A stretch of DNA of 64,000 nucleotides from Vampirovibrio chlorellavorus (lineage in GTDB: Bacteria > Cyanobacteriota > Vampirovibrionia > Vampirovibrionales > Vampirovibrionaceae). The stretch spans positions 1-64,000 of the forward strand of contig LAPX01000003.1 of assembly GCA_001858525.1 (NCBI GenBank). The letters run 5' to 3'. The position numbers and the translations under genes were made by a program. Numbering within the stretch: the stretch's first letter is position 1; every line of letters begins with the position of its first letter. The notes beneath the pieces were generated by a model. It saw nothing but the letters and a program-made list of their open reading frames with translations. It was not told where the DNA came from and made no database searches. Shown piece by piece: positions 28,227 to 35,734 of this stretch.

Positions 28227-28355
28227 TGGTGAGTGCCCCTCCAAAACGCGTTTTTAAAACTGCGTGCAGCTCCAACACACTTGGACTGCTCACAGTAATG
28301 CTATGAAGCGGGCTGTACTCAAACAGTTAAAAACGCATTATGAAGGGGCACTCAC
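28227..28355. repeat. Hairpin repeat element A (129 bp)
   Basis: An imperfect inverted repeat: the arm at 28227-28257 and its near-complement at 28327-28355 can form a stem of about 25 bp. The inside holds a core that is also found in the element at 35255 on the other strand (CGTGCAGCTC at 28263 and GCTGTACTCAAAC at 28312). No open frame and no clear target-site duplication. It lies between two convergent genes, next to a separate terminator hairpin. Confidence 0.75.
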
Positions 28356-28356
28356 C

Positions 28357-28391
28357 AAAATCCCTGATGCACAGCAGCGATCAGGGATTTT
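28357..28391. terminator. Bidirectional terminator between the TonB-like gene and topA
   Basis: A perfect 12-bp stem, AAAATCCCTGAT and its complement, with an 11-base loop; T-runs follow on either strand. It sits between convergent stops at 28189 and 28436 and can end both transcripts. Confidence 0.85.
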
Positions 28392-28435
28392 GTGAAATTG
28401 ATTGAACGTTTGAAAGCAGCGCCCCGGCAGAGAAA

Positions 28436-30844
28436 TTAAGCGGTGGGGGCTGTGGTGGTTTCCACTTCCTTGCTGAATCCGCAGCCTTTTTCCGGGCAGG
28501 CGTGGAAGGTGCCTTTTTTCAAGACCTTTTCCGTAAGCAGGCTGCCGCAGTCCGGGCATTTTTCAGCCAGTGGTTTGTTCCAGAACGCCTGATCGCAATC
28601 CGGGTAGCGGTTGCAGCCATAGAAAATCTTGCCCCGGCGAGACTTTTTGGCCACTACTTCGCCCTGGTTGCACTTGGGGCAGGTGACGCCGGTTTTCTCC
28701 TCGAAGGATTTAGCGGCTCCACAGCCTTCTGCCTGACACTTGAGGTATTGCCCAAAGCGTCCGTGCTTCATGATCATATCGCCGCCGCATTTTTCGCACT
28801 TCTCATCGCTGGGCTGATCTTCGGGCAGGGCCTTCTGATCTTTGCTCAAGGGGCGGGTGTATTTGCATTCCGGGTAGCCGGTACAGCCCATAAACTGGCT
28901 GCCCCACCGGCTGGTTTTCAGAGACATGGGCTTTTCGCAATCCGGGCAGCTTTCGCCTTCCAGCAGGATGACCACCTTTTCCATTTCATCGGTGGCCTTT
29001 TTCAAGGTGGCCTCAAACGGACCATAGAAGTCCCGAATGACGCCTTGCCACGGGGTGGTGTCTTCTTCGATATCATCCAGGCGGGTTTCCAGCGCGGCGG
29101 TGAAGTTAACATCCACAATGTCCTGGAAGTGCTTGACCAGAACCTGATTGACCGCCTTACCCAAAGGGGTTGGCTTCAGGGCCTTGTTTTCCATAAATAC
29201 ATAGCCCCGATCCTGCACCGTAGCAATAGTAGGTGCGTAGGTACTGGGTCGGCCAATGCCCAATTCTTCCAGCGTTTTGACCAGGCTGGCTTCGTTGAAG
29301 CGCGGTGGTGGTTCGGTAAAGTGTTGCTTGGGTTCCACTTTGGCCAGAGAAACGGTATCTCCCTTGGCCACGTCCAGTAGCGCGGAGGCCACCACTTCTT
29401 CATCTTCCTCAGCCTGATAGACGGCCATATAGCCTTTGAAAATGACCTTGCTGTCAGAACCACGCAGCAGCAGGTTTTTGCAGGACACTTCCACGGTTTT
29501 GGTGCGGATTTGGGCCGATTCCATCTGGGAGGACATAAAGCGGTTCCAGATGATGCTGTAAATGCGGGCTTGCTCATCGTTCAGGGCGTCTTTAACCATG
29601 TCCGGGGTTTTGTCCACATAGGTGGGGCGGATGGCTTCGTGGGCGTCCTGTACGTTTTTCTTGCTCTTCTTGCTGTAATCGTTGGGTTCGGCCGGGTAAA
29701 ACTCCTTGCCGTATTGCCGCACAATGAATTCCTTGGCCGCGTCCCGGGCTTCATCGGCCACCCGGGTGCTGTCGGTTCTCATGTAGGTAATCAAACCTTC
29801 CGGGCCGTTCCCCAAATCAATCCCTTCATACAACTTTTGGGCGATTTGCATGGTTTTTTTCACGGAATAGCCATAGCGGGTACTGGCTTCCCGTTGCAAG
29901 GTACTGGTAATAAAGGGCGGCTGGGGTTTTCTCTTGGATTCCCGTGAATTGACGGCCAACACTTCCATGGGGTTGGCTTGCAGGGTTTTCACAATCTCCT
30001 GAGCCGCTTTTTCGTTGGGGATTTCCGCTTTTTCCCCGTCAATTTTGGCCAGGTTGGCCACCATGTGGTGGGCATCCTTGGGATCTTTTTTCAGTTCTGT
30101 GCCAATGGTCCAGTATTCAACGGGAATAAAGGCCAGAACCTCTTCCTCCCGTTCGCAAATCAGGCGTACGGCCACGCTTTGTACCCGTCCGGCGGACAGG
30201 CCCTTGCTCACTTTTTTCCACAAGAGGGGGCTCAGTTTGTAGCCCACCAGTCGATCCAGTACCCGACGGGCTTGCTGGGCGTTGACTCGAGGCAGGTTGA
30301 TTTCCCGGGGATGCTGAATGGCTTCCAGAATGGCGTTTTTGGTAATTTCGTGGAACTCAATGCGGTGCACCTTGGCTTTGGTGTTGTCCAGCAACATGGA
30401 CACGTGCCAGGCAATGGCTTCTCCTTCACGGTCAGGGTCAGCCGCCAGATAGATGGTATCGCACTTGCGTGCGGCTTCTTGCAGTTCCTCCACCAGATCA
30501 GCCTTGGCCGAGAGCACTTCGTACATAGGCTCGAAGTTCTGATCGATGTCCACACCCAGCTTTTTTTCCGGTAAATCCCGAATGTGGCCCACGCTGGCCT
30601 TGATTTGGAACTTGGCCCCCAGAATCTTTTTGAGCGTCTTGGCCTTGGCCGGGGACTCTACAATAACCAGAGAACGGCCCTTGCCACCCTCTTCGGAATC
30701 GTCTTCATCCAGCCCTGCCTCAGCACTGGCTTTTTTGGTTTTGGCTTTGGCAGTGGTCTTGGTGGCCGCTGTTTTGGTGGTTTTCTTGGCGGCAGCTTTG
30801 GTTTCAGTTTTGGCGGAGGTTTTAGGCGCGGAAGCTTTAGGCAT
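28436..30844 (-). CDS. topA: DNA topoisomerase I
   Basis: Type IA enzyme that relaxes negative supercoils. 802 aa: TOPRIM domain beginning SLVIVESPAKAKTLKKILG (about 58), catalytic Tyr in GLITYMRTDSTRV (about 368), and at the C-terminus four Cys4 zinc-ribbon motifs (CPDC, CEKC, CPKC, CPDC starts). Unlike most TopA proteins it has a 57-residue N-terminal extension rich in Lys, Ala and Thr with an acidic end, similar in style to the histone-like tail of the phasin-like protein at the left edge. The extension may add non-specific DNA binding. Confidence 0.97.
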   Translation of the reverse strand: MPKASAPKTSAKTETKAAAKKTTKTAATKTTAKAKTKKASAEAGLDEDDSEEGGKGRSLVIVESPAKAKTLKKILGAKFQIKASVGHIRDLPEKKLGVDIDQNFEPMYEVLSAKADLVEELQEAARKCDTIYLAADPDREGEAIAWHVSMLLDNTKAKVHRIEFHEITKNAILEAIQHPREINLPRVNAQQARRVLDRLVGYKLSPLLWKKVSKGLSAGRVQSVAVRLICEREEEVLAFIPVEYWTIGTELKKDPKDAHHMVANLAKIDGEKAEIPNEKAAQEIVKTLQANPMEVLAVNSRESKRKPQPPFITSTLQREASTRYGYSVKKTMQIAQKLYEGIDLGNGPEGLITYMRTDSTRVADEARDAAKEFIVRQYGKEFYPAEPNDYSKKSKKNVQDAHEAIRPTYVDKTPDMVKDALNDEQARIYSIIWNRFMSSQMESAQIRTKTVEVSCKNLLLRGSDSKVIFKGYMAVYQAEEDEEVVASALLDVAKGDTVSLAKVEPKQHFTEPPPRFNEASLVKTLEELGIGRPSTYAPTIATVQDRGYVFMENKALKPTPLGKAVNQVLVKHFQDIVDVNFTAALETRLDDIEEDTTPWQGVIRDFYGPFEATLKKATDEMEKVVILLEGESCPDCEKPMSLKTSRWGSQFMGCTGYPECKYTRPLSKDQKALPEDQPSDEKCEKCGGDMIMKHGRFGQYLKCQAEGCGAAKSFEEKTGVTCPKCNQGEVVAKKSRRGKIFYGCNRYPDCDQAFWNKPLAEKCPDCGSLLTEKVLKKGTFHACPEKGCGFSKEVETTTAPTA

Positions 30845-31008
30845 GGACGTGGGGTACCATTCTCAGTATTAACAGATGCTTGACTATGAGTACCCACCTT
30901 ATATGGCAATAAGACGGTGTCTGCCATCTTAAAGTCTTTCCGCCAAAAAATGCAAGAGGTCATCTTTATGATGGGCCGCTGCAATACAGGAGGTGAGGCG
31001 TTTGCTTA

Positions 31009-31149
31009 GAGACTATCCGAAAAGCTTCCATTCCGGGCGTCTACTGCGTTCGCGTGCTGCTCAGCTTCGTTACTTATCAGTATAAGCGCCTTGCTTGCGC
31101 TGCTTCGGCCTTGTAGCCTCACCAGACTGAAAACTTTTCGGATAGTCTC
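31009..31149. mobile_element. MITE-like element with perfect terminal inverted repeats and TTA duplication
   Basis: The ends GAGACTATCCGAAAAG and its exact complement (16-17 bp) bound a 141-bp non-coding segment. TTA flanks it on both sides (31006-31008 and 31150-31152). A 3-bp TNA target duplication and GAG-starting ends are typical of the IS5 family (IS1031/ISL2-like groups), so this looks like a non-autonomous derivative. A partial match to one end (AAACTATCCGAAA) is at 43288. The parent transposase is not in this window. Confidence 0.8.
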
Positions 31150-31196
31150 TTAGACTTGGTTAGACAAGTTGAGTTTCTTAAATAAGCACTCAGCGG

Positions 31197-31568
31197 TATA
31201 ATGTAACCAAAGCTTCATATTTGTGGTATCAATAATGAGGAGTTTGCGCCACAGAGTAGACAAAGAACGCTGTAGAGACAGGGCGCTGTCTCAAGCCCTT
31301 ACTGTGGTAAACCGAAAATCATTGGAAAGAAGAAAAATTCGGAAAGAAAAGGAACGTAAATCCCTCGCTGGCGTGGACTGAGCCCTTCAAGCTGTTTTGC
31401 CCCGCCTTCTCTGGGACGATGCGATGGCATCACAGCCCATCCCACTCGTTGATAGCCGTATTATCCACCCCGAGACCTGATGATGTTGGAGACTGGTTAG
31501 AATAAGCCACCACCCGTTCAGCAACCCCGTTCGTGAGTTTAGAGACGTGAATTTATAGAGAGGTAGAG
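31197..31568 (+). promoter_or_regulatory. Promoter (-10 TATAAT) and structured leader or small RNA
   Basis: TATAAT starts at about 31197; no good -35 stands 17 bp upstream. Downstream, GCCACAG at about 31247 pairs with CTGTGG at about 31302, enclosing a perfect hairpin with GAGACAG/CTGTCTC arms at about 31275-31292. The stretch to the next gene is GC-richer than typical spacer. It could be a 360-base 5' leader of the gene at 31569 or a separate RNA; no terminator separates them. Confidence 0.45.
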
Positions 31569-32408
31569 ATGACTCAATTCAAGTTCAACGCACTTGCCAA
31601 GACCGTTTTAAGCGCGAATTTGGCGCTGAGCTTTGTGGTAATGCCCGCAGTTGCTTTGGCCGATGGCACTTTGCAGCTGAAGCCGCTTCAGGACACCACG
31701 GTCTACAGCAATAACGCCTATAACAACAATGGCTATGGCAATGCTGGTTACAACAACAATACCGGCTACAACACCAATGCCAACGGTTATGGCAACGATT
31801 ATTACAGCAACAATAACAACTACAGCTACGACAACACCACCCTGCGGGGCCGCCTGATCTCCATTCCCAAAGGCACCCTGATGACCATTCATACCGATAT
31901 GCCCATTACCACTTATGCGGCCCACGTGGGCGATCCCATTACCGCCACCCTGGAAAACGATATTTTTGTGAACGATTCTGTGGCCATTCCGGCGGGCAGT
32001 CAGGTTCTGGGGCAGGTGGCCAATGTGAACAGCGCCTCTCACTTGGGTAAACATGGGGACATTGACGTTCGTTTTGACAGCATTAAATTGCCCGATGGAC
32101 GCGTGGTGGCTATTAACGCCCACATCGTGACCAAAGATCAATCCGGTGTGCTGAGAGGCGACACCTACGCCATGGATATTGCCAAAGGCGTGGGCATTGC
32201 CGCTGGGGCTACGGGCGTGGGCACCCTGATGGGGACCGCTGCCGGTGGCTTGCTGGGCAGTGTGGGCACGGGTGCCTTGTTCGGCTTGGGCGTGGGTGCA
32301 CTGGGCGGCATGGGTTACGCTTTGGCCCGCAAAGGCAAGGAAGTGGTCGTTCCGGCTGGTTCCCGCCTGAGCGTGATGGTGGACACTCCGGTGACCGTCA
32401 GCCAGTAA
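31569..32408 (+). CDS. Secreted protein with Asn/Tyr/Gly-rich segment, 279 aa
   Basis: ATG 31569 after GAGAGGTAGAG. Sec signal peptide with cleavage near ALA-DG (about 32). Residues 45-95 are repetitive Asn, Tyr and Gly. Residues 95-205 look like a beta-rich domain with IPAGSQVLGQV and RFDSIKLPDGRVVAIN, a pattern seen in VirB10/TrbI-like C-terminal and related outer-envelope proteins. Residues 210-260 are a Gly/Ala-rich helix pair of glycine-zipper type that may insert in membranes, and the end returns to VVVPAGSRLSVMVDTPVTV. Envelope location is likely; the VirB10 likeness is weak. Confidence 0.85.
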   Translation: MTQFKFNALAKTVLSANLALSFVVMPAVALADGTLQLKPLQDTTVYSNNAYNNNGYGNAGYNNNTGYNTNANGYGNDYYSNNNNYSYDNTTLRGRLISIPKGTLMTIHTDMPITTYAAHVGDPITATLENDIFVNDSVAIPAGSQVLGQVANVNSASHLGKHGDIDVRFDSIKLPDGRVVAINAHIVTKDQSGVLRGDTYAMDIAKGVGIAAGATGVGTLMGTAAGGLLGSVGTGALFGLGVGALGGMGYALARKGKEVVVPAGSRLSVMVDTPVTVSQ

Positions 32409-32434
32409 GACTGATTGCCTGACTGTCTCAATTT

Positions 32435-32468
32435 AAAAAAGCCTGGCTTGAACGAGTCGGGCTTTTTT
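32435..32468. terminator. Bidirectional terminator
   Basis: AAAAAA-GCCTGGCT pairs with AGTCGGGC-TTTTTT (two wobbles). A-run and T-run flank an eight-base-pair stem, so it can end the plus-strand gene at 31569 and the minus-strand comEA-like gene at 32473. Confidence 0.88.
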
Positions 32469-32472
32469 CTGC

Positions 32473-32862
32473 TTACTGGAATTTGATTTTGGGCTGGATC
32501 TGCTGTATCAGGCGATCGATGCGCTTTTTATCCAGACCGGGCAGTTTGCGGTAAAAATCCTGTACATCGGTATAGGGGCGATTTCGCATCACTTTCAAGG
32601 CAATGTCCTCGTTCAGGCCGGGCAGCACTTTCAATTGGCTCAGGCTGCCCTGATTGACATTGATTTGCTGAGGCAGAGAGATGGTTTGTCGTAAATCGTC
32701 CTGAAAGGCCAGCTCCGGGGGAACGTAGGTGTCCCAAAAAGTGGCAGCGGAAGCAATATTGGCCCAAAACGCACCCAGCAGAAGCAGCAGGATGCTGATT
32801 CCTGTAAAACGGTGGGGGTTAACGCGGGGTTTAATAGGGTGGGCAAATGGATTGTCTGGCAC
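32473..32862 (-). CDS. ComEA-like helix-hairpin-helix protein
   Basis: 129 aa. A hydrophobic segment (about 20-42) looks like a signal anchor. The C-terminal 65 residues are a double helix-hairpin-helix: INVNQGSLSQLKVLPGLNED then MRNRPYTDVQDFYRKLPGLDKKRIDRL. This is the ComEA/T2SK-type DNA-binding module used for DNA uptake across the envelope. With the prepilins at 16-18 kb it suggests natural competence, but comEC and other parts are not in the window. Confidence 0.87.
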   Translation of the reverse strand: MPDNPFAHPIKPRVNPHRFTGISILLLLLGAFWANIASAATFWDTYVPPELAFQDDLRQTISLPQQINVNQGSLSQLKVLPGLNEDIALKVMRNRPYTDVQDFYRKLPGLDKKRIDRLIQQIQPKIKFQ

Positions 32863-33040
32863 GTCCCTGAACTCTCGATCGTTTGCTTAGAGGCAGATCA
32901 TATTGATTTGGCTTATTTTGTTCAGTGTGGGTGATGACTGTGGAAACTCCCCAAACCATACTTGGCCCAATGAAATGGGGCAATTGTTGGGCCAATTTGA
33001 TTTTACAAGTTGTTACAAATTAGGCAAAACACTCAAGTTT

Positions 33041-33069
33041 TTGGGGAACGTGGCGATATCAAATATATA
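33041..33069 (+). promoter_or_regulatory. Promoter of the Yfr1-like small RNA
   Basis: TTGGGG at 33041-33046 and TATATA at 33064-33069 with exactly 17 bp between them; predicted start about 33075-33077, immediately at the first hairpin. No protein gene begins nearby on this strand before the terminator. Confidence 0.5.
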
Positions 33070-33074
33070 AATAA

Positions 33075-33149
33075 GTGGCTCGACCAAACAGAGCCCTTAT
33101 TTCCCCAACCTCCTCCCCAAGTCACGCTACCGCTTTTGGTAGCTTTTTT
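33075..33149 (+). ncRNA. Candidate small RNA of Yfr1-like architecture
   Basis: About 75 bases. A 5' hairpin has a GGCTC/GAGCC stem (33076-33095), extended by AATAAG/CTTATT if the transcript starts earlier. Next comes an unpaired C-rich stretch containing CCTCCTCCCC (33109-33118), then a terminator hairpin GCTACC/GGTAGC with six Ts (33126-33149). This order, hairpin, CU-rich single strand able to pair with Shine-Dalgarno sequences, terminator, is that of cyanobacterial Yfr1, whose motif is ACUCCUCACAC. The exact Yfr1 motif is not present, so homology is not shown. Confidence 0.6.
33126..33149 (+). terminator. Terminator of the small RNA
   Basis: GCTACC, six-base loop, GGTAGC, then TTTTTT. 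There is no upstream plus-strand protein gene that it could serve, which is the main argument for a small RNA here. Confidence 0.85.
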
Positions 33150-33359
33150 CTTATGGAGGGGCTGAGACACTTGGGCTTCCCCATTTTCTCAATTTTCTCC
33201 ACCGCCTGGAGGAACTTTAGTGTGCTCAGTTGTGCGGGGCTGAAAGATCGGTATAATAAAATTTTGATATGGGCGTAAAGTTCAGTTGTACCGATGAATT
33301 TGCGCCAGGGACATACGAGAGTATTTGTTAGACTAGACAAGCGGGATAACGGGGAACCG

Positions 33360-33815
33360 ATGCAACTGATCAAGGCGCTGGCCGCCTTCTATCAAACTTT
33401 GTTTTCTCGCGATTGCGAGCACAAGCAAATCCAGCCCACCAGTGGGAAGGGTTGTGGTTCTGCGTTTTGTCCTGACTGCGGCTATAAAATTCAGGTGATG
33501 TGGACCTTATGCCGTTGCCGCACCTGTGGCTCCAAGCGCTATCCCAAACTGGGCGCGGATGGCAGGATTTCTACTCTGTATAAATACTGTCAGCACTGCG
33601 GTCAGGCGGATTATCAAATCATCAAGAAGGACAAAATTAACGTCCATGAGATGAGCTATGCCCTGCTGACCCGAGAGATTGACTACGCCGAGGAGCGCCT
33701 GTTCAAACCCAAAACCACCACCAACCCGTTTGAAGGGGTAAAGGGGCTGGACATTGTGGAAGGCGAAGTCCTGCGCAGTGAGCAGACTTACTATACCCGA
33801 GGCAAGGCCTGGTAG
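33360..33815 (+). CDS. Zinc-ribbon protein of unknown function, 151 aa
   Basis: ATG 33360 with GGGGAA upstream is preferred to 33294. Three CxxC-type sites (FCPDCGY, CRCRTCG, CQHCGQ) at about residues 38-90 look like one or two zinc ribbons, flanked by an N-terminal helix and a C-terminal helix with acidic residues. The Cys-Gly arrangement resembles rubredoxin-like or treble-clef ribbons. No DNA-binding helix can be shown. It stands alone between the small RNA and yggT. Confidence 0.78.
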   Translation: MQLIKALAAFYQTLFSRDCEHKQIQPTSGKGCGSAFCPDCGYKIQVMWTLCRCRTCGSKRYPKLGADGRISTLYKYCQHCGQADYQIIKKDKINVHEMSYALLTREIDYAEERLFKPKTTTNPFEGVKGLDIVEGEVLRSEQTYYTRGKAW

Positions 33816-33850
33816 ATCTCACAGATTTGTAGATCTGGGTGGGGCTGTTG

Positions 33851-34132
33851 CTAGAACAAGGGGCGGCAGGTAAAGGCGCACTGCTGTTGCAGGAAAGACT
33901 GCAACAGGCTGAGCACAAAAAACAGCAGGATGGGGGAAAAATCAATGCCACCCATGGGTGGAATCAAGCGGCTAAAGGGGGCCATCACCGGATCGGTAAT
34001 GGCCCTGAGCCCTTTAAAGGGTTGATTGTACCAATCAATGTTGGGCAGCCAGGTCAGCAAAATGCGGGCCAGCAACAAAATTTTGTACAGGTTGCAAGTG
34101 TAAAACAGGACTTCCCAAACAGTGGTACTCAT
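33851..34132 (-). CDS. YggT family membrane protein
   Basis: 93 aa with two membrane helices (about 8-28 and 68-88) and the family's middle loop with Asn/Pro (QPFKGLRAITDPVMAPFSRLIPP). YggT proteins are linked to cell division or osmotic response in bacteria and to photosystem or nucleoid partition functions in cyanobacteria and plastids. ATG 34132 follows AAGGA. The start lies 12 bases after the mtnP stop, so the two genes are probably one transcript. Confidence 0.88.
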   Translation of the reverse strand: MSTTVWEVLFYTCNLYKILLLARILLTWLPNIDWYNQPFKGLRAITDPVMAPFSRLIPPMGGIDFSPILLFFVLSLLQSFLQQQCAFTCRPLF

Positions 34133-34144
34133 CAATATTGTTCC

Positions 34145-34969
34145 TTAACCGTGACGGGACGAAGCCAGAATGTTGGCGAACTCCGGTGCTTCGGTGGCCG
34201 GTGGCATCAGTTCAATCAGTTTGAACAACAGACGACGCAGCTTGGCGTTGTTCTCGTTGAATACTTCAATCACTTCCACGTGGCTAACCGGGGGAACGCC
34301 TTCCACTCCAGTATCGTAATCGGTGATCAGGGAAATGTTCAAGGGGTCCATTTCCAGTTCCTTCACCAGATGGGCTTCCGGGTACTGGGTCATGTTGATC
34401 ACTTCCCAACCCTGATCGCGGAACCACTTGGATTCGGAGCGGGTGCTGAAGCGAGGTCCCTGGATGACCACGATGGTGCCTTTGTCATGGAAAGGGATTT
34501 CGCAATCTTTGGCAGCCTGAATGGCCAGTTGGCGCAGCTCTTCAGAATACGGATCGGCGGCGCTGACGTGGGTGGTGATAGGGCCATCGAAGAAGGTATC
34601 GGCCCGGCCGTTGGTGCGGTCTACGTACTGATCGCAGAATACGAATTCGCCCGGTTTAATGTGCTTTTGCAGGCTGCCGGCAGCGCAAGGGCAAATGACC
34701 CGTTGGATGCCCAGAGCTTTGAAGGCCCACACGTTGGCCCGGTAGTTGATTTTGTGGGGGGGCAGGGAGTGATCCCGGCCATGGCGAGGCATAAAAGCCA
34801 CTCGCTTACCGCCGACGGTACCAATGGTAATGGTGGCGCTGGGAGAACCGTAAGGGGTTTCCACCTTGACTTCAACGGCGTCGTCGATGAAGTTGTAGAA
34901 GCCGGAACCGCCGAATACGCCGATTTCCGCCTGATGTTCCAGTTTATCGGTGAAGGTGAAGGCAGACAT
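34145..34969 (-). CDS. mtnP: S-methyl-5'-thioadenosine phosphorylase
   Basis: Splits methylthioadenosine, the by-product of polyamine or ethylene-type reactions, into adenine and methylthioribose-1-phosphate. 274 aa with IGVFGGSGFYNF near residue 16, MPRHGRDHSLPPHKINYRAN near 60 and VICPCAAGSLQ near 92. FFDGPITTHVSAADPYSEEL and the phosphate-binding NMTQYPEAHLVKEL follow. Its product feeds MtnA, then MtnB-MtnD-MtnC encoded at 51-53 kb. Upstream is a promoter region with two Fur-box-like sites. Confidence 0.96.
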   Translation of the reverse strand: MSAFTFTDKLEHQAEIGVFGGSGFYNFIDDAVEVKVETPYGSPSATITIGTVGGKRVAFMPRHGRDHSLPPHKINYRANVWAFKALGIQRVICPCAAGSLQKHIKPGEFVFCDQYVDRTNGRADTFFDGPITTHVSAADPYSEELRQLAIQAAKDCEIPFHDKGTIVVIQGPRFSTRSESKWFRDQGWEVINMTQYPEAHLVKELEMDPLNISLITDYDTGVEGVPPVSHVEVIEVFNENNAKLRRLLFKLIELMPPATEAPEFANILASSRHG

Positions 34970-35171
34970 TGTTAGAAATACTCCATAAAAGCCACAGTCG
35001 TTTAGACTGCATATTGACGGGCTTCATCGTATGCAAAATGGGCGGGGAATGCAAACGGCACTCAGGCTTACAGGGCCACAACCACCCCGAGCAAAAAGGT
35101 GAAAAATAGAAGAAAAGAAAAAAGCGACGCCGTTATTGGAGGTAATCAGAACGCGGGCATCGCTATTTAAA

Positions 35172-35186
35172 TGAAAATTATTCTCA
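35172..35186. promoter_or_regulatory. Fur-box-like operator 1
   Basis: TGAAAATTATTCTCA matches the 7-1-7 Fur/Zur-type palindrome TGATAATNATTATCA at 12 of 14 defined positions. It is about 200 bp upstream of mtnP. A Fur-family regulator is encoded at 44993 in this window. Confidence 0.5.
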
Positions 35187-35211
35187 ACTGATGGAATTAG
35201 AATACCCTACT

Positions 35212-35226
35212 TGAGAATAATTTGCA
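35212..35226. promoter_or_regulatory. Fur-box-like operator 2
   Basis: TGAGAATAATTTGCA matches the same palindrome at 11 of 14 positions. Together with operator 1, 40 bp away, the outer halves AAATTATTCTCAA and TTGAGAATAATTT form a perfect 13-bp inverted repeat, so the pair could bind two dimers. Confidence 0.45.
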
Positions 35227-35254
35227 ACTGGGTGTGGAAGTTGCAAAAAATAGA

Positions 35255-35404
35255 CTGGTGAGGTTGCCGTCACAAGACGTTTGTAATGGTTTGAGTACAG
35301 CGAGTTAAAACGTGGGCTGTGGCATCTTTTGCTAGCAGCGATTCCACGCTTTGTCTGAGCTGCACGGAGTTTTATCAAACGTCTTGTGACGGCAACCTTG
35401 CCAG
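35255..35404. repeat. Hairpin repeat element B (150 bp)
   Basis: The arms at 35255-35283 and 35376-35404 are complementary at 27 of 29 positions, including a perfect 23-bp block. The inside, read on the minus strand, shares the core of element A (CGTGCAGCTC and GCTGTACTCAAAC, here at 35357-35366 and 35289-35301). Arm sequences differ from those of element A, yet each pairs with its partner. No coding frame. Confidence 0.8.
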
Positions 35405-35524
35405 GCAGTTTTAATCAATATTCCTATTAAAACAAGACTTTGAGCCTGAATTCGGCTGAAAAAAGTACTTGGCATTTTTAAAAAGGTTGGGTTATACTCC
35501 ATTTCACAATCAAACAAATCACAT

Positions 35525-35596
<72 letters not shown>

Positions 35597-35734
35597 TTTT
35601 TTATTTCTTCTTTTTGGGCTTTTTGCCAAACAATGAAATGCAGGCGAATCTGGTGAGGATTGCCTGCATTGGTGTTTTTAGGTTGGCTTTGGGCCGTTTG
35701 TAAGCCTCCAAGAAGCTTCTTGGAAGCCTTTGGG

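Larger units (their letters stand above)
30845..31568. other. Intergenic region, 724 bp
   Basis: Contains a 141-bp MITE-like element (31009-31149), an exact TATAAT box at 31197 and a structured stretch between it and the gene at 31569. A short frame at 31235-31381 (48 codons, very Lys/Arg/Glu-rich) has no ribosome site; I do not call it a gene. Confidence 0.6.
32863..33359. other. Intergenic region, 497 bp, holding a small RNA locus
   Basis: AT-rich up to about 33070, then the small RNA described separately. Between 33150 and 33359 lies the upstream region of the zinc-ribbon gene; an in-frame ATG at 33294 has no ribosome site. Confidence 0.6.
34970..35524. other. Intergenic region, 555 bp
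   Basis: Carries the mtnP promoter region, two Fur-box-like palindromes (35172-35226) and hairpin element B (35255-35404). Minus-strand frames at 35184-35378 and 35332-35517 are spurious: they run through the repeat and have no ribosome sites. Confidence 0.65.

Noticed and set aside
31235-31381. 48-codon Lys/Arg/Glu-rich frame in the 31-kb leader
   Set aside because: No ribosome site and it overlaps the structured stretch; I cannot separate it from chance.
30845-31568. Possible 6S, SRP or RNase P RNA
   Set aside because: I looked for GAGGAAAGTCC-type RNase P and GGAAGGAAGCAGCC-type SRP signatures and found neither; 6S cannot be shown from sequence alone.
33839-34975. 378-codon plus-strand open frame
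   Set aside because: It is entirely antisense to mtnP and yggT, which have clear family motifs and ribosome sites; the translation is His/Gln/Gly-rich as expected of a shadow frame.
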